A DNA stretch of 64,000 nt. Source: Hahella ganghwensis DSM 17046. Its GTDB lineage: Bacteria; Pseudomonadota; Gammaproteobacteria; Pseudomonadales; Oleiphilaceae. The notes under the pieces are model-generated. The model ran no database searches and was not told the origin of the DNA. It saw only the letters and a program-made list of their open reading frames with translations. The position numbers were made by a program, and so were the translations under genes. The DNA is taken from contig NZ_AQXX01000136.1 in NCBI RefSeq assembly GCF_000376785.1, positions 62,001-126,000 on the forward strand. The letters are read 5' to 3'. Below are positions 1 to 9,189 of this stretch, piece by piece. The first letter of the stretch is position 1, and every line of letters begins with the position of its first letter.

Positions 1-1
1 A

Positions 2-829
2 GTGGTTAACCGGAAAGACATGTTCATTGGAGTCCTGCCGATTACGACATTACTGGTATCCAGTCTCAACTCCACAGTCCGGGAAATTATGCGGACAGAC
101 GTTGACGGTATTCCGGCTACGCTGTCAGACCGGGAAGTCGCCCTGCTTTTTGAACGTCATGATCTGGTTTCGGCCCCCGTTATCGATGCCAATGGACGCC
201 TGCTGGGCCGTATCACGATCGATGACGTAGTCGACGTAATACGTGAAGATGCCGACCACGAAATCATGAGTATGGCCGGCCTGGACGAAGAAGAGGACAT
301 GTTTGCCCCAATTATGAAGACAGCCAAAAGTCGGGCGGTCTGGTTGGGCATCAACCTGATTACGGCCTTCCTGGCCTCTGCAGTCATCGGCATTTTTGAG
401 GACACTATCGCCAAGGTGGTTGCTTTGGCTGTCCTGATGCCAATTGTGGCCAGTATGGGAGGCATTGCAGGCAGTCAGGCATTAACTCTGGTGATTCGTG
501 GCATGGCAACAGGTAAGGTGGCATCCAGCAATATCCGCTGGTTGATGAACAGGGAGTTCCTGGTAGGTGCCTTTAACGGAACCCTGTGGGCTGTGGTGGT
601 AGCAGCAGCCGCCATGGTTTGGTTCAACGATATGACGATTGGGCTTTTGATCGCCTCAGCCATGCTAATCAACCTGACCGTCGCGGCACTGGCAGGCACA
701 GCCCTGCCGCTTATCCTGAAGTCACTGAAAATTGATCCGGCTCTGGCTGGTGGCGTCATTCTGACGACCGTCACCGATGTTGTAGGTTTTATGTCTTTTC
801 TGGGCCTGGCGACGATTGCCTACGCCTGA
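2..829 (+). CDS. mgtE: Magnesium transporter MgtE, C-terminal part (5' end outside window)
   Basis: This is the C-terminal 275 residues of an MgtE-type Mg2+ channel of the inner membrane; the cytosolic N domain and part of the first CBS domain lie before the window. What is visible is a CBS segment (residues about 25-85, with the typical stretch SAPVIDANGRLLGRITIDDV), a connecting helix rich in acidic residues (DEEEDMF), and then five hydrophobic segments. The second of these carries the family pore signature PIVASMGGIAGSQ and a later one GVILTTVTDVVGF. The apparent GTG at base 2 is not a real start, because homologous sequence would continue upstream. In the family, CBS and N domains sense intracellular Mg2+ and gate the pore. 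The product is confident; only the missing N terminus limits the entry. Confidence 0.93.
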   Translation: MVNRKDMFIGVLPITTLLVSSLNSTVREIMRTDVDGIPATLSDREVALLFERHDLVSAPVIDANGRLLGRITIDDVVDVIREDADHEIMSMAGLDEEEDMFAPIMKTAKSRAVWLGINLITAFLASAVIGIFEDTIAKVVALAVLMPIVASMGGIAGSQALTLVIRGMATGKVASSNIRWLMNREFLVGAFNGTLWAVVVAAAAMVWFNDMTIGLLIASAMLINLTVAALAGTALPLILKSLKIDPALAGGVILTTVTDVVGFMSFLGLATIAYA

Positions 830-839
830 TTCCCTTTAT

Positions 840-866
840 TTGGAAGGCACCGAAATAGACTATAAT
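840..866 (+). promoter_or_regulatory. Possible promoter of darP
   Basis: A perfect TATAAT lies at 861-866, 122 bases before the darP start. A weak -35 (TTGGAA, 840-845, 15-base spacer) precedes it. It lies in the only gap between mgtE and darP. The -10 is good but the -35 and spacing are poor, so this is tentative. Confidence 0.4.
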
Positions 867-987
867 AAGAGTCCTTTTTTATTGTCATCGTATGGACTCG
901 GTAATAAGCAATTCAGAATTGAACAGCTAGATATCGATCGAATACTGTTCGAAAAGTAAGAGAGTAAAGAGAGAGCTAAGAAAGAGT

Positions 988-1524
988 ATGCACGTAGACA
1001 ACTCCGATGGGGATGACCATTATTCCGACGAGGATTTCGATTTCGGCCCCAGTAAAAGCAGCAAAAAGCGGGCGATGCAGGCACTACAGGATCTCGGCAG
1101 AGAACTGACAAAGCTGAAACCGGACCAGTTGGATGAGCTTCCTATTTCAGATCGGCTGAAGGACGCATTGATCGACTACCAAAAGTTCCCCAGCCATGAG
1201 GCCAAACGCCGTCAACTTCAATATATTGGCAAACTGATGCGTGAAGTTGATGAGGAAGAGCTACAACCTTATCTGGAAAAATACACAGAGGGATCAGATT
1301 CACAGACAGCTGTACACCATCAGGCCGAAAGATGGCGGGAACAGCTGATTACAGGAGGAAATGAAGCTCTCACCGCATTCGTCGACGAACATCCGGGTGG
1401 GGATATACAGCATCTTCGGCATTTGATTCGCAACGCTCAGAAAGATCTGGAACAAAACAAAAACCGGGGAGCCGCCAAAAAACTGTACCGGTATATTCGA
1501 GATATGCTTGAGGAACAGGTCTGA
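988..1524 (+). CDS. darP: Ribosome maturation protein DarP (YjgA, DUF615)
   Basis: This 178-residue cytosolic protein matches the YjgA/DarP family, which binds pre-50S particles and promotes late maturation of the large ribosomal subunit peptidyl-transferase region. The family signature is seen near residues 28-70 (ALQDLGRELTKL, then LPISDRLKDAL) followed by a charged helical C-terminal half ending RYIRDMLEE. Length agrees with the family (about 175-185). The ATG is preceded by a purine-rich stretch (GAGAGCTAAGAAAGAG) and by no other in-frame start close by. In pseudomonads this gene sits next to pmbA and tldD; neither is present on either side here. Confidence 0.92.
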   Translation: MHVDNSDGDDHYSDEDFDFGPSKSSKKRAMQALQDLGRELTKLKPDQLDELPISDRLKDALIDYQKFPSHEAKRRQLQYIGKLMREVDEEELQPYLEKYTEGSDSQTAVHHQAERWREQLITGGNEALTAFVDEHPGGDIQHLRHLIRNAQKDLEQNKNRGAAKKLYRYIRDMLEEQV

Positions 1525-1617
1525 TGCTCTTTGAAAAAGCATACGACTGGTTAAACGAGCAGACTACATGACCATATCGCAAAGGCCGGTTTAGGAACCA
1601 AACCCCGATAAAAAGGA

Positions 1618-1675
1618 ATGCCCGTGATCAGGGGACTGTTAGCAATCAGACTTTTCTATGCTGAAGCACGGGCAT
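1618..1675. repeat. 9-bp perfect inverted repeat across the end of nit
   Basis: ATGCCCGTG at 1618-1626 is exactly repeated in inverted form (CACGGGCAT, 1667-1675), with a 40-base loop containing the nit stop codon. It lies between the convergent darP and nit genes and could form a 3'-end structure, but there is no T-tract next to the stem, so a terminator role is doubtful. Confidence 0.3.
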
Positions 1676-2512
1676 CTTGCCTCTGACACGGTTGATCATC
1701 GATGCATCAATCTGAGCCATCACCATGCCCTCTCCGGGCTCCTGTCGACACTCCAAGACCTCTCCCCAGGGATCTACAATCATAGAATGCCCATAGGTGG
1801 TCCGGGTGGAACTATGCACTCCTCCCTGGCCCGCAGCAACGACAAACACCTGATTCTCAATCGCCCGCGCCCTGAGTAGCACTTCCCAGTGAGCCTCACC
1901 AGTCAAATAGGTAAAAGCTGCCGGGACAACAACCCAATCGACCCCCTGATCACTTAACTGACGATATAGCTCTGGAAACCTCAGATCGTAACAGATTGAG
2001 AGGCCCACGCGGCCAACAGGGGTATCCACTACAACAGGTTCAGATCCTGGTTCAAACCACTGAGATTCACGATATTGTCCATGCTTATCGTCCACATCGA
2101 CATCAAAGAGGTGAATCTTGTCATATCGAGCCACTTCCTGTCCTTCGCAGTTGAATACCCAGCAGGCGGATCTTACCCGCTCACCAACGTCACTGCCGTC
2201 AGCCCTGACAGAACATGGCAGTGAACCTGCAATAATCCATACCTGGCACTCCCGTGCCATTGCAGACAGAAACTGCCTGACATCTCCCGCTGATGTAGAC
2301 TCTTTTCTACCCAACTCGATGGAACTGAGGCTGTCGAGCATCGCAAAGTTTTCCGGTAATACCACGACCCGAGCGCCACTGTCCGCTGCCTGCCTGATCC
2401 AATAAGCAGTACGCTCCAGGTTCGCACTAACATCTTTACCGCTGACAAGCTGAATCGCGGCAACCAGACCAGCCTGAGCGGAGGATGAATTCAGAGAATT
2501 ATTCTGCGTCAT
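1646..2512 (-). CDS. Carbon-nitrogen hydrolase, nitrilase/NitFhit-like (omega-amidase class)
   Basis: A 288-residue cytosolic member of the nitrilase superfamily, close to the Nit1/Nit2 branch. The Glu-Lys-Cys triad is visible: Glu in VVLPENFA (near residue 54), Lys in RYDKIHLFDV and the nucleophile Cys in LSICYDLRFPELYR. Branch members remove the amide from deaminated glutathione or alpha-keto amides as metabolite repair; the exact substrate cannot be read here. The start ATG lies one base after the stop of yhdP, so the two are translationally linked and co-transcribed in the order yhdP-nit, as in pseudomonads. There tldD normally follows; here nit is the last gene of the block. Confidence 0.88.
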   Translation of the reverse strand: MTQNNSLNSSSAQAGLVAAIQLVSGKDVSANLERTAYWIRQAADSGARVVVLPENFAMLDSLSSIELGRKESTSAGDVRQFLSAMARECQVWIIAGSLPCSVRADGSDVGERVRSACWVFNCEGQEVARYDKIHLFDVDVDDKHGQYRESQWFEPGSEPVVVDTPVGRVGLSICYDLRFPELYRQLSDQGVDWVVVPAAFTYLTGEAHWEVLLRARAIENQVFVVAAGQGGVHSSTRTTYGHSMIVDPWGEVLECRQEPGEGMVMAQIDASMINRVRGKMPVLQHRKV

Positions 2513-2513
2513 G

Positions 2514-5500
2514 TTACTCTACCTTGGACTTTCCGGTTTCAGCCCTGGGCTTTCGGGACTGATCAAACATTTGCTGCAACTTCATTTCCGGCTCCTGAAA
2601 AGTGCCCTTGATTTCATAGGTCGCGCTGGTCAGGCTGCTCAACGGTTCTCCCAGAAGCTTATCAATCAGGAAAAGAGCCCCCCCTACCTGAGGAGCTCCC
2701 ACCAACAGCGCTGCCAATGGCAGGTTCTGTGTCACAGGGAGCACCACAACCATTTGCAAATCCAGACTATCATCCACCAGGCTTGTCTTACCGGTTATTT
2801 TATAGGCACTGGAAGGCCCCTGAATGGCCAGTGGCGTTTCCATTGTCACTACACCTTCACGAATCCTGGCATTGCCCTCAATCCTGTCATACGCAAGCCC
2901 TTTTTTATACAGATCTGAGAAATCCAGTTTAAGCCGTCTGATAATAGAGTCAGTATTCAGAATACCGAATATGCGAAACAAATCTGTACCACTGGACGCC
3001 TCATTGATCACACCTGTTTCCATATTCATCGAGACCTGACCGCTGACATTTTCCCATGAAAAATCAAGTGGCGACTGGCTCCATACCAGTCCGGCATTCA
3101 TTACGTAAGTTTCCGCAGTCAAAGGCGCATTTTCAGACCAGTTATGGTAAAGATCAGCAAATCCCTTACCGGAAATATCACCGGTTAAAATAGAATTATG
3201 AACACCGGTTACGGGGTCATAAAGCCAACTCAGGCGAGCATGTAGTTCAGCCCCACTGAGTTTGCCAACTACCTGATTAAATACGATACCACCTTCTCTC
3301 TGCCTGGCTGTCCAGGACCAACTGCCATAGGCCTGAGTACCGATTTTGAGATCTCCAATCCTGAACTGACCGAGAGGAACATCTGATGGAAGCAGCTCAC
3401 CCTCATTCAGTTGTCCGGACTGATCATTCAGGTATAACCGATCAAAGCTGGCTGACAAGACTCCTTCATCCTGTAGAGGATAACTCAATATTCCCTTGAT
3501 CCGACTCTCATCTTCCAATGCCAACAATAAAGTCTTGTTCTCATGGATCAGATCGAGATGAATCTCCTGAAACTCTTCACTACTGACCACCAGATGACCA
3601 ACATCAATATTCACCTGATTTAACCAATCCGGCCAGCTCACCTGACCACGATTGATTGAAACTTTTTCAACGTTGTTTGCTTCCTCAGCAAGACTGCCGA
3701 GATACTCTTGCCACACCTCCGCTTCCAGTGCGGCCAAACGGCCCCTGACATCGACACCGCTGGCAGGAAACCTCTTCGTCCCTTGTTGATCAAGGTTGAC
3801 GACCCCGCGAGTAATGCCCTGAGAGTTATTAACGAGCTTAAGGGATACCAAATCTTTAATATCAACGGAAACCAGCCCCTCACCAACGCCAGTGTCCCAT
3901 TGATAATTCAAATTCAGTGGCCATATCTGCTGGGCCCGCTTATTGAGAGGTGGTGGCATCGAAAGCTCTACTCCTTTGAGATCAGAAGTCAGGCCCAGAT
4001 CAAATCTGGTATGCTCGCCACTATCTACAGCCATCTTGAAGTCATACCCGAACTCCCCCTTTATATTGAGAGGATGGCCAGCATCAAGCCAGCGCTCGAC
4101 CTCAGCCACTGAGCTACGACCCGAAGCCTCCAGCAGCACGCCCTTACTGTCCGATAGCCAGTCTTTGGTACTTAGCTGTAGTCTCGCCTGGTTTCCAAGA
4201 ATTTGAGCATCCAGACCTTCTGAATACACCCCAAGATCTGAATCAAACTGCAATGCGCCAACCACATCTGTAATCCCAAGACCGTATTCTTCCAGGTATA
4301 TATTCAATGCCTGAAGGTCTGCACCTATACGAACCCGACTTTCTTCCCGATCCAGGTTTGTCACTACTGATAGTTCGACCTGGCTCTCCCCGTCGATCTC
4401 CCAACCCTCGACTACCGGGCGGGTGTGCTCCGCCACCGGGGAATCCAACAACCAGAACTTCCAATCCTCCTTCGTCGGACTGAACTGAGTATCAATATTC
4501 AGAATATGTTCCCCATTTGGGTCCTTCGACATACTCAGTTCAACGTCATTCAGTTGGCTCACTGCCAGTTTTCCAGAGCTAACAACGCCGGATACCTGGT
4601 CATTGTCAATCGTCAATGTCCCCTTGAAATCCTTCAGTGCGGGCCAGTCATCCGAAAACTTCAACTCAGCATCTTCAAGATTAAAATACATTTGTGATCG
4701 GTAATTCCCTTCATGAGCCAGAGTCCCAACGGCCCCGGAATAGAAATACCCACCCTGAGTAATTGTGCCTGTCACAACTGCTCGTTCGAGCCAGTTATAG
4801 AGGTCAGCACTAACCACATGTCCAGGGACAAAAAGCGGGGTCAGCCTTGCATCGGTTTGATTAATTCCAATCGCCAACTCAAAGGTCTCTGCCTCATCTT
4901 CAGCACTGGGCAAAAGTATACTGAACTGCCCCTTCAGATCCGCTGCGTACTGATCAGGGTCCGTCAGACTAAGATCTTGACCGCTGACAAAGGTGTAGTC
5001 GTCAAATAGACGCCACTTAACAATCCCTTCTGCATACTGAAATGTCCAATCGTTATAGAAAAGGTCAGGGAAATCCAGCAGCAACCGTTTACCGGAAAAC
5101 ACCACAGCTCCACGATCTGCTGCTGCAGATAAGTATCCTGATATTCGCTTACCACCGGGCGCACCACCGTGTGCTTTTACTGCCACAGATTCCAATTCGG
5201 CAGTCACCACAGGTCCGGTTTGGGATGAACTTTCAATTTTGAGTCGATTTATCCAACCCGACGGAGAATAGTCGGCAATGGCCTTTTGCAGTCTTTCAGG
5301 CAATAATCCTGAGGCAGTCGCCAGATCTTTCAGGAATCCGACGTTAATCCTGTCAAATTGAAGTTGCCAATTATCCAACTGGGTCCCGGAAGAATCAGTG
5401 ACAAAACGGGCATCTGCGAGCAACTGTTCCAGCTCAAGAGACTGATCCTGCCAATCCATTTCGATATCAGCAGCACGTAAACGCCATTCCTCTCGACTTC

Positions 5501-6425
5501 TGTCGATGCGAAACAACCCGGCCAGGTGCTTTATCGGCTCCTGGGTCTCATACTCTCGCTGCCATTGAATATCGGAAACGTCTATCTCCGTGGTCAACCC
5601 TTTGACCTGGCCACCAGTCACATGAATCCAGGCACTGCCACGTGACTGGAAACCGGTCACCCGGGTTCCTCCGGACTCCAGCATTTCCATTAAAGGGTTT
5701 AAAAGGGCACTATTGCGCCAAGCCAGATAAAGATCCGCATTTAATCCGTCTTCACTTTGATCCTGCTTTTCCGCCAGAGAAAAGAGCCCAAGAGGTTCGT
5801 TATCTTCCAGTTGATGGATAAATCCTGATGCCTGGATCCCCTTATCGCCTGTTTGAAGCTTCATTATCGGGATCAGCCAGGTCGTGGGTGAAATGTTCCG
5901 AAATTTCCAGTGGATTCGAATATCCCTGAACTCCAGGGTCGGTGAAGCCAGTAAATCATTAAGTCCTTGCCACTCCCAGTCCGTATCGCGGGATTCTGAT
6001 AATGCGGGAAAACCGGATAACGACCAGCCGCCTTTCGGCCCCTGCTCCACATTCACGGCAACATCACCCAACTCTATATGGCGAAAGATCAATCCCAGAT
6101 TAAACAGGCTTGCCACCATATCCGGCTGCACCATTACCGTGTCCAGCTCCATGATCCTGGCTTCTTCGTCAACAGGATCCCACACCCAGACATCCGTCAG
6201 TTTCAACACCGGGTCAAACCCGTCCCATTCGCCGCGCAATTCTCCTACCGTCACAGGGACGCCAGCCACTTCACTCAACTTATCTTCAAGAGAATCCTTT
6301 AGAACGGCAACAGACCCAAAGAAGTTACGCCCTAAAGCCACATAGGTTGCCACTACCACCAATAAGGTAATAGCCAGATACCATACGGCCTGGGTGGCCT
6401 TAATCACGAGGGGTTTTAATATCAT
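2514..6425 (-). CDS. yhdP: YhdP family AsmA-like envelope protein (DUF3971)
   Basis: A very large protein (1303 residues; family about 1250-1300) with one N-terminal transmembrane anchor (residues about 10-32, AVWYLAITLLVVVATYVAL) and a long periplasmic body rich in alternating short beta segments. It ends in an AsmA-type C-terminal region (from about residue 1150, including RIREGVVTMETPLAI and the hydrophobic LPVTQNLPLAALLVGAP). YhdP, TamB and YdbH are bridge-like proteins that move phospholipids from the inner to the outer membrane in gammaproteobacteria. It sits downstream of rng and one base ahead of nit, the usual pseudomonad order. The chosen ATG opens directly into the anchor. No truncation or frameshift is visible over 3.9 kb. 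Confidence 0.92.
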   Translation of the reverse strand: MILKPLVIKATQAVWYLAITLLVVVATYVALGRNFFGSVAVLKDSLEDKLSEVAGVPVTVGELRGEWDGFDPVLKLTDVWVWDPVDEEARIMELDTVMVQPDMVASLFNLGLIFRHIELGDVAVNVEQGPKGGWSLSGFPALSESRDTDWEWQGLNDLLASPTLEFRDIRIHWKFRNISPTTWLIPIMKLQTGDKGIQASGFIHQLEDNEPLGLFSLAEKQDQSEDGLNADLYLAWRNSALLNPLMEMLESGGTRVTGFQSRGSAWIHVTGGQVKGLTTEIDVSDIQWQREYETQEPIKHLAGLFRIDRSREEWRLRAADIEMDWQDQSLELEQLLADARFVTDSSGTQLDNWQLQFDRINVGFLKDLATASGLLPERLQKAIADYSPSGWINRLKIESSSQTGPVVTAELESVAVKAHGGAPGGKRISGYLSAAADRGAVVFSGKRLLLDFPDLFYNDWTFQYAEGIVKWRLFDDYTFVSGQDLSLTDPDQYAADLKGQFSILLPSAEDEAETFELAIGINQTDARLTPLFVPGHVVSADLYNWLERAVVTGTITQGGYFYSGAVGTLAHEGNYRSQMYFNLEDAELKFSDDWPALKDFKGTLTIDNDQVSGVVSSGKLAVSQLNDVELSMSKDPNGEHILNIDTQFSPTKEDWKFWLLDSPVAEHTRPVVEGWEIDGESQVELSVVTNLDREESRVRIGADLQALNIYLEEYGLGITDVVGALQFDSDLGVYSEGLDAQILGNQARLQLSTKDWLSDSKGVLLEASGRSSVAEVERWLDAGHPLNIKGEFGYDFKMAVDSGEHTRFDLGLTSDLKGVELSMPPPLNKRAQQIWPLNLNYQWDTGVGEGLVSVDIKDLVSLKLVNNSQGITRGVVNLDQQGTKRFPASGVDVRGRLAALEAEVWQEYLGSLAEEANNVEKVSINRGQVSWPDWLNQVNIDVGHLVVSSEEFQEIHLDLIHENKTLLLALEDESRIKGILSYPLQDEGVLSASFDRLYLNDQSGQLNEGELLPSDVPLGQFRIGDLKIGTQAYGSWSWTARQREGGIVFNQVVGKLSGAELHARLSWLYDPVTGVHNSILTGDISGKGFADLYHNWSENAPLTAETYVMNAGLVWSQSPLDFSWENVSGQVSMNMETGVINEASSGTDLFRIFGILNTDSIIRRLKLDFSDLYKKGLAYDRIEGNARIREGVVTMETPLAIQGPSSAYKITGKTSLVDDSLDLQMVVVLPVTQNLPLAALLVGAPQVGGALFLIDKLLGEPLSSLTSATYEIKGTFQEPEMKLQQMFDQSRKPRAETGKSKVE

Positions 6426-6603
6426 GGAGTCAGAATAAAAAACTCGGTTTAATGCAAACTGAACCGAAGACCAGGACAGGCACTCGTCTTCGCATCCCTG
6501 AAAACCGGCATCTTCACGGAGAGGCCGGCCGTCTGTCAGACAGTACGTTGATCAGTCAGAAGGGTATCTTCCCATTTTCCATTGATAGGTGGTAAATAAA
6601 CTT

Positions 6604-6623
6604 CTGTAAAGTTATGTTTACAG
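6604..6623 (-). terminator. Stem-loop just after rng
   Basis: A 7-bp perfect stem (CTGTAAA/TTTACAG, six-base loop) begins six bases past the rng stop on the minus strand and is followed by AAGTTTATTT. The stem is AT-rich and the T run is interrupted, so it may be a weak terminator or an RNA 3'-end/processing structure between rng and yhdP. Confidence 0.35.
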
Positions 6624-6628
6624 GTTGT

Positions 6629-8101
6629 TTACTGCAGCACCACATCAAACTGTTCCTGGGTGTAGAGCATCTCGACCTGAAACCGGATGCTTTTGCCGAT
6701 AAAGGTCTCAAGATCAGCCACACTGTCTGACTGCTCATCCAGTAAAAGATCCACCACCGATTGCGACGCCAGAACCAGATAGCTTTGCGCATCATAGGTT
6801 CGGTTGATTCGCAGAATTTCCCTGAATATCTCGTAACAGACTGTTTGAGACGTTTTGACTGTCCCTCTGCCGTCACATGCGGGACAAGGCTCACACAACA
6901 TCTGCCCAAGGCTTTCTGTTGTTCTCTTCCGTGTCATTTCCACCAGGCCAAGTTCGCTGACACAACTGATTTTGGTCTTGGCGTGATCTCTTTCCAGCAT
7001 TTTCTCAAGCATTCGCAGCACTTGTCGCTTATGCTCTTCATCTTCCATGTCGATAAAATCGAGAATGATAATGCCGCCGAGATTGCGCAATCTTAACTGA
7101 CGGGCAATGGCTCTTGCTGCCTCCAGGTTGGTTTTGAAGATCGTCTCTTCAAGATTGCGATGCCCGACAAATGCGCCGGTGTTCACATCAATCGTGGTCA
7201 TGGCTTCTGTTTGGTCAATGATCAGATAACCACCGGACTTGAGCTGAACCTTGCGGCTCAACGCTTTCTGGAGCTCGTCCTCAACGCTGTAGAGATCGAA
7301 TATCGGACGTTCACCCGGGTAGTATTCGATCTTGGATTTGATTTCGGTAACAAAGTCCTCAACAAACCTGAATGCTTTTTGATAACTTTCCCGGGAATCG
7401 ATTCTGATTTTTTCCGTATAGGGCCTTACCAGATCCCTAAGTGTCCGAATATATAAAGGCAAATCCTCGTATATCGGCACAGGAGCTTCGGATTTTTTTA
7501 TCTTATCTTCAAGAGAAAGCCACAATCTCTGCAGGAAGACAATATCCACTTCCAACTCTTCAGCACCGACCCCTTCAGCAGCGGTTCGGATAATGAAGCC
7601 ATTGGCTCCGGTGTTGTCTTCACCTTTTTCCACACAGTTATGAATCAGCTCTCGCAGACGATCACGCTCCTGCTCATCCTCAATTCGCTGGGAGATCCCA
7701 ATGTGGTCGTTCCCCGGCATATAAACAAGGTATCTGGAGGGGACGGATAGTTGAGTCGTTAATCGCGCACCCTTCGTCCCAATAGGATCTTTGGTCACCT
7801 GAACGACGAGGGACTGCCCTTCACGCAGCAAAGTGCTGATATCAGGGTGCTTGCCATTTTTATCTTCCTGATTGGGACTGATAATGTCCGAGGCATGGAT
7901 AAAAGCTGCACGCTCCAGCCCTATATCGACAAAAGCTGCCTCCATGCCCGGCAACACCCTGGCCACTCTGCCTTTGTAGATATTGCCGACGATCCCCCTT
8001 CGCTGACTCCTCTCGATATACACTTCCTGTAACATCCCGTTTTCAACAACCGCAACACGGGTTTCAACGGGGGTAACATTGATCAGGATTTCTTCACTCA
8101 T
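6629..8101 (-). CDS. rng: Ribonuclease G
   Basis: RNase G (490 residues; E. coli 489) is the short paralogue of RNase E that matures the 5' end of 16S rRNA and decays some mRNAs. Visible features are an S1 RNA-binding domain (about 38-120, GNIYKGRVARVLPGMEAAFV), the 5'-sensor/RNase H-like region, and the DNase I-like catalytic site with its two Mg-binding aspartates in TTIDVNTGAF (near 305) and ILDFIDME (near 348). The Zn-link CEPCPACDGRG is near residue 405. There is no RNase E-type degradosome tail. The ATG overlaps the end of maf by 8 bases, indicating translational coupling in the mreB-mreC-mreD-maf-rng series. Confidence 0.96.
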   Translation of the reverse strand: MSEEILINVTPVETRVAVVENGMLQEVYIERSQRRGIVGNIYKGRVARVLPGMEAAFVDIGLERAAFIHASDIISPNQEDKNGKHPDISTLLREGQSLVVQVTKDPIGTKGARLTTQLSVPSRYLVYMPGNDHIGISQRIEDEQERDRLRELIHNCVEKGEDNTGANGFIIRTAAEGVGAEELEVDIVFLQRLWLSLEDKIKKSEAPVPIYEDLPLYIRTLRDLVRPYTEKIRIDSRESYQKAFRFVEDFVTEIKSKIEYYPGERPIFDLYSVEDELQKALSRKVQLKSGGYLIIDQTEAMTTIDVNTGAFVGHRNLEETIFKTNLEAARAIARQLRLRNLGGIIILDFIDMEDEEHKRQVLRMLEKMLERDHAKTKISCVSELGLVEMTRKRTTESLGQMLCEPCPACDGRGTVKTSQTVCYEIFREILRINRTYDAQSYLVLASQSVVDLLLDEQSDSVADLETFIGKSIRFQVEMLYTQEQFDVVLQ

Positions 8102-8699
8102 GATGATTCATCGATCCCATCTTGATTCCAAATTTGCCCAGAAGCTCAGAGGTTTCACACAACGGTAACCCGACTATCGCGGAATAACTACCATCAACAC
8201 GCTCCACAAAAACACCGCCATGCCCCTGTATTCCATAAGCTCCAGCCTTATCTGCAGGCTCCCCCGTATTCCAGTACCAGTCAATATCCCGATGACTAAC
8301 GGACCTGAACTTGACCCTGCTCTCCACCAAAACCTGCTCGACTTTGTTTTCATCCAAAACACAAACGGCTGTCAATACCTGATGCCAGGCATCAGATAAT
8401 AAAGACAGCATGCGGCGGGCATCTTCCAGATTGGAGGGCTTCCCCATGATCTGGCCATCAGACACTACGGTCGTGTCCGATCCGAGTACCACTAGCGGTG
8501 CTTGATAATCTTCCCTGGCCGTCCGGAGAACTGCTTCAGCTTTTGCTTTCGCCAGGCGGGCAACATAATTTTCCGGTTTTTCTCCCGGCAGAATACTTTC
8601 ATCTATATCGGCATGATGAACTTCAAAGCCGACATCAAGTAACTGCAGCAACGACTTTCGCCTCGGAGAGGCAGACCCCAGTATCAGTACTTTTTCCAT
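8094..8699 (-). CDS. maf: Maf-family nucleotide pyrophosphatase (YhdE-like)
   Basis: Maf proteins hydrolyse non-canonical or excess dNTP/NTP (dTTP/UTP for the YhdE branch) to the monophosphate and pyrophosphate, and are linked to septum control. The signature ILGSASPRRKSLLQLL is at the N terminus, with the conserved VARLAKAKA, LGSDTTV and GKP segments following. I start at the ATG at 8699 (201 residues) because AAGG lies seven bases before it and overlaps the mreD stop. A longer reading from a TTG at 8717 is possible but has no comparable ribosome binding site. It overlaps rng by 8 bases. Confidence 0.93.
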   Translation of the reverse strand: MEKVLILGSASPRRKSLLQLLDVGFEVHHADIDESILPGEKPENYVARLAKAKAEAVLRTAREDYQAPLVVLGSDTTVVSDGQIMGKPSNLEDARRMLSLLSDAWHQVLTAVCVLDENKVEQVLVESRVKFRSVSHRDIDWYWNTGEPADKAGAYGIQGHGGVFVERVDGSYSAIVGLPLCETSELLGKFGIKMGSMNHHE

Positions 8700-8706
8700 A
8701 CAAACC

Positions 8707-9177
8707 TTATCGATCAAACCGGTTCAGCAGCCCCTTTACCAGAGGCCACAGGAGCGCAGATGTCAATGCTGCAAGCATATAAGCCATATCCGATGCCGGA
8801 TGACTGACAATACCGTTAATCCACCGATACAGCATCAGCACAATTCCCACAATAATAAATACGACAAACGACTGCTGCAGGATAGGATACATCTGTAAAC
8901 GCTGAATCATGGTCAGCACCAGATAACTTTGCAGACCCAGAGCTATTGCGTGGACACCAATCGGCGTACCAACCAGTACATCCCATAACACGCCAACCCC
9001 CCACCCGATGAGAATACCGAAATGTGCAGGATGTTTAAGCGTCCAATAAAACATAACCAAAGAGATCATCTCAGGACGCAGATATACCCAGACTCCTGAA
9101 AGCGGCACCACTCCCAGACAAAATGCCAGGACAATACTGATAAAAAACAGCAGATAGTTGGGATCATCTCGAGCCAT
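8707..9177 (-). CDS. mreD: Rod shape-determining protein MreD
   Basis: An inner-membrane protein of 156 residues (family about 155-165) with five to six hydrophobic segments, starting with NYLLFFISIVLAFCLGVVPL and containing the typical HPAHFGILIGWGVGVLWDVLVGTP. MreD forms part of the elongasome with MreC, RodA and PBP2 that directs lateral-wall peptidoglycan synthesis. It follows mreC by 12 bases and precedes maf. Confidence 0.93.
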   Translation of the reverse strand: MARDDPNYLLFFISIVLAFCLGVVPLSGVWVYLRPEMISLVMFYWTLKHPAHFGILIGWGVGVLWDVLVGTPIGVHAIALGLQSYLVLTMIQRLQMYPILQQSFVVFIIVGIVLMLYRWINGIVSHPASDMAYMLAALTSALLWPLVKGLLNRFDR

Positions 9178-9189
9178 ATATCCTCAACC

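Noticed and set aside
2041-2065. tRNA T-loop-like sequence (GGTTCAAACCA)
   Set aside because: It is within nit and no cloverleaf could be built around it.
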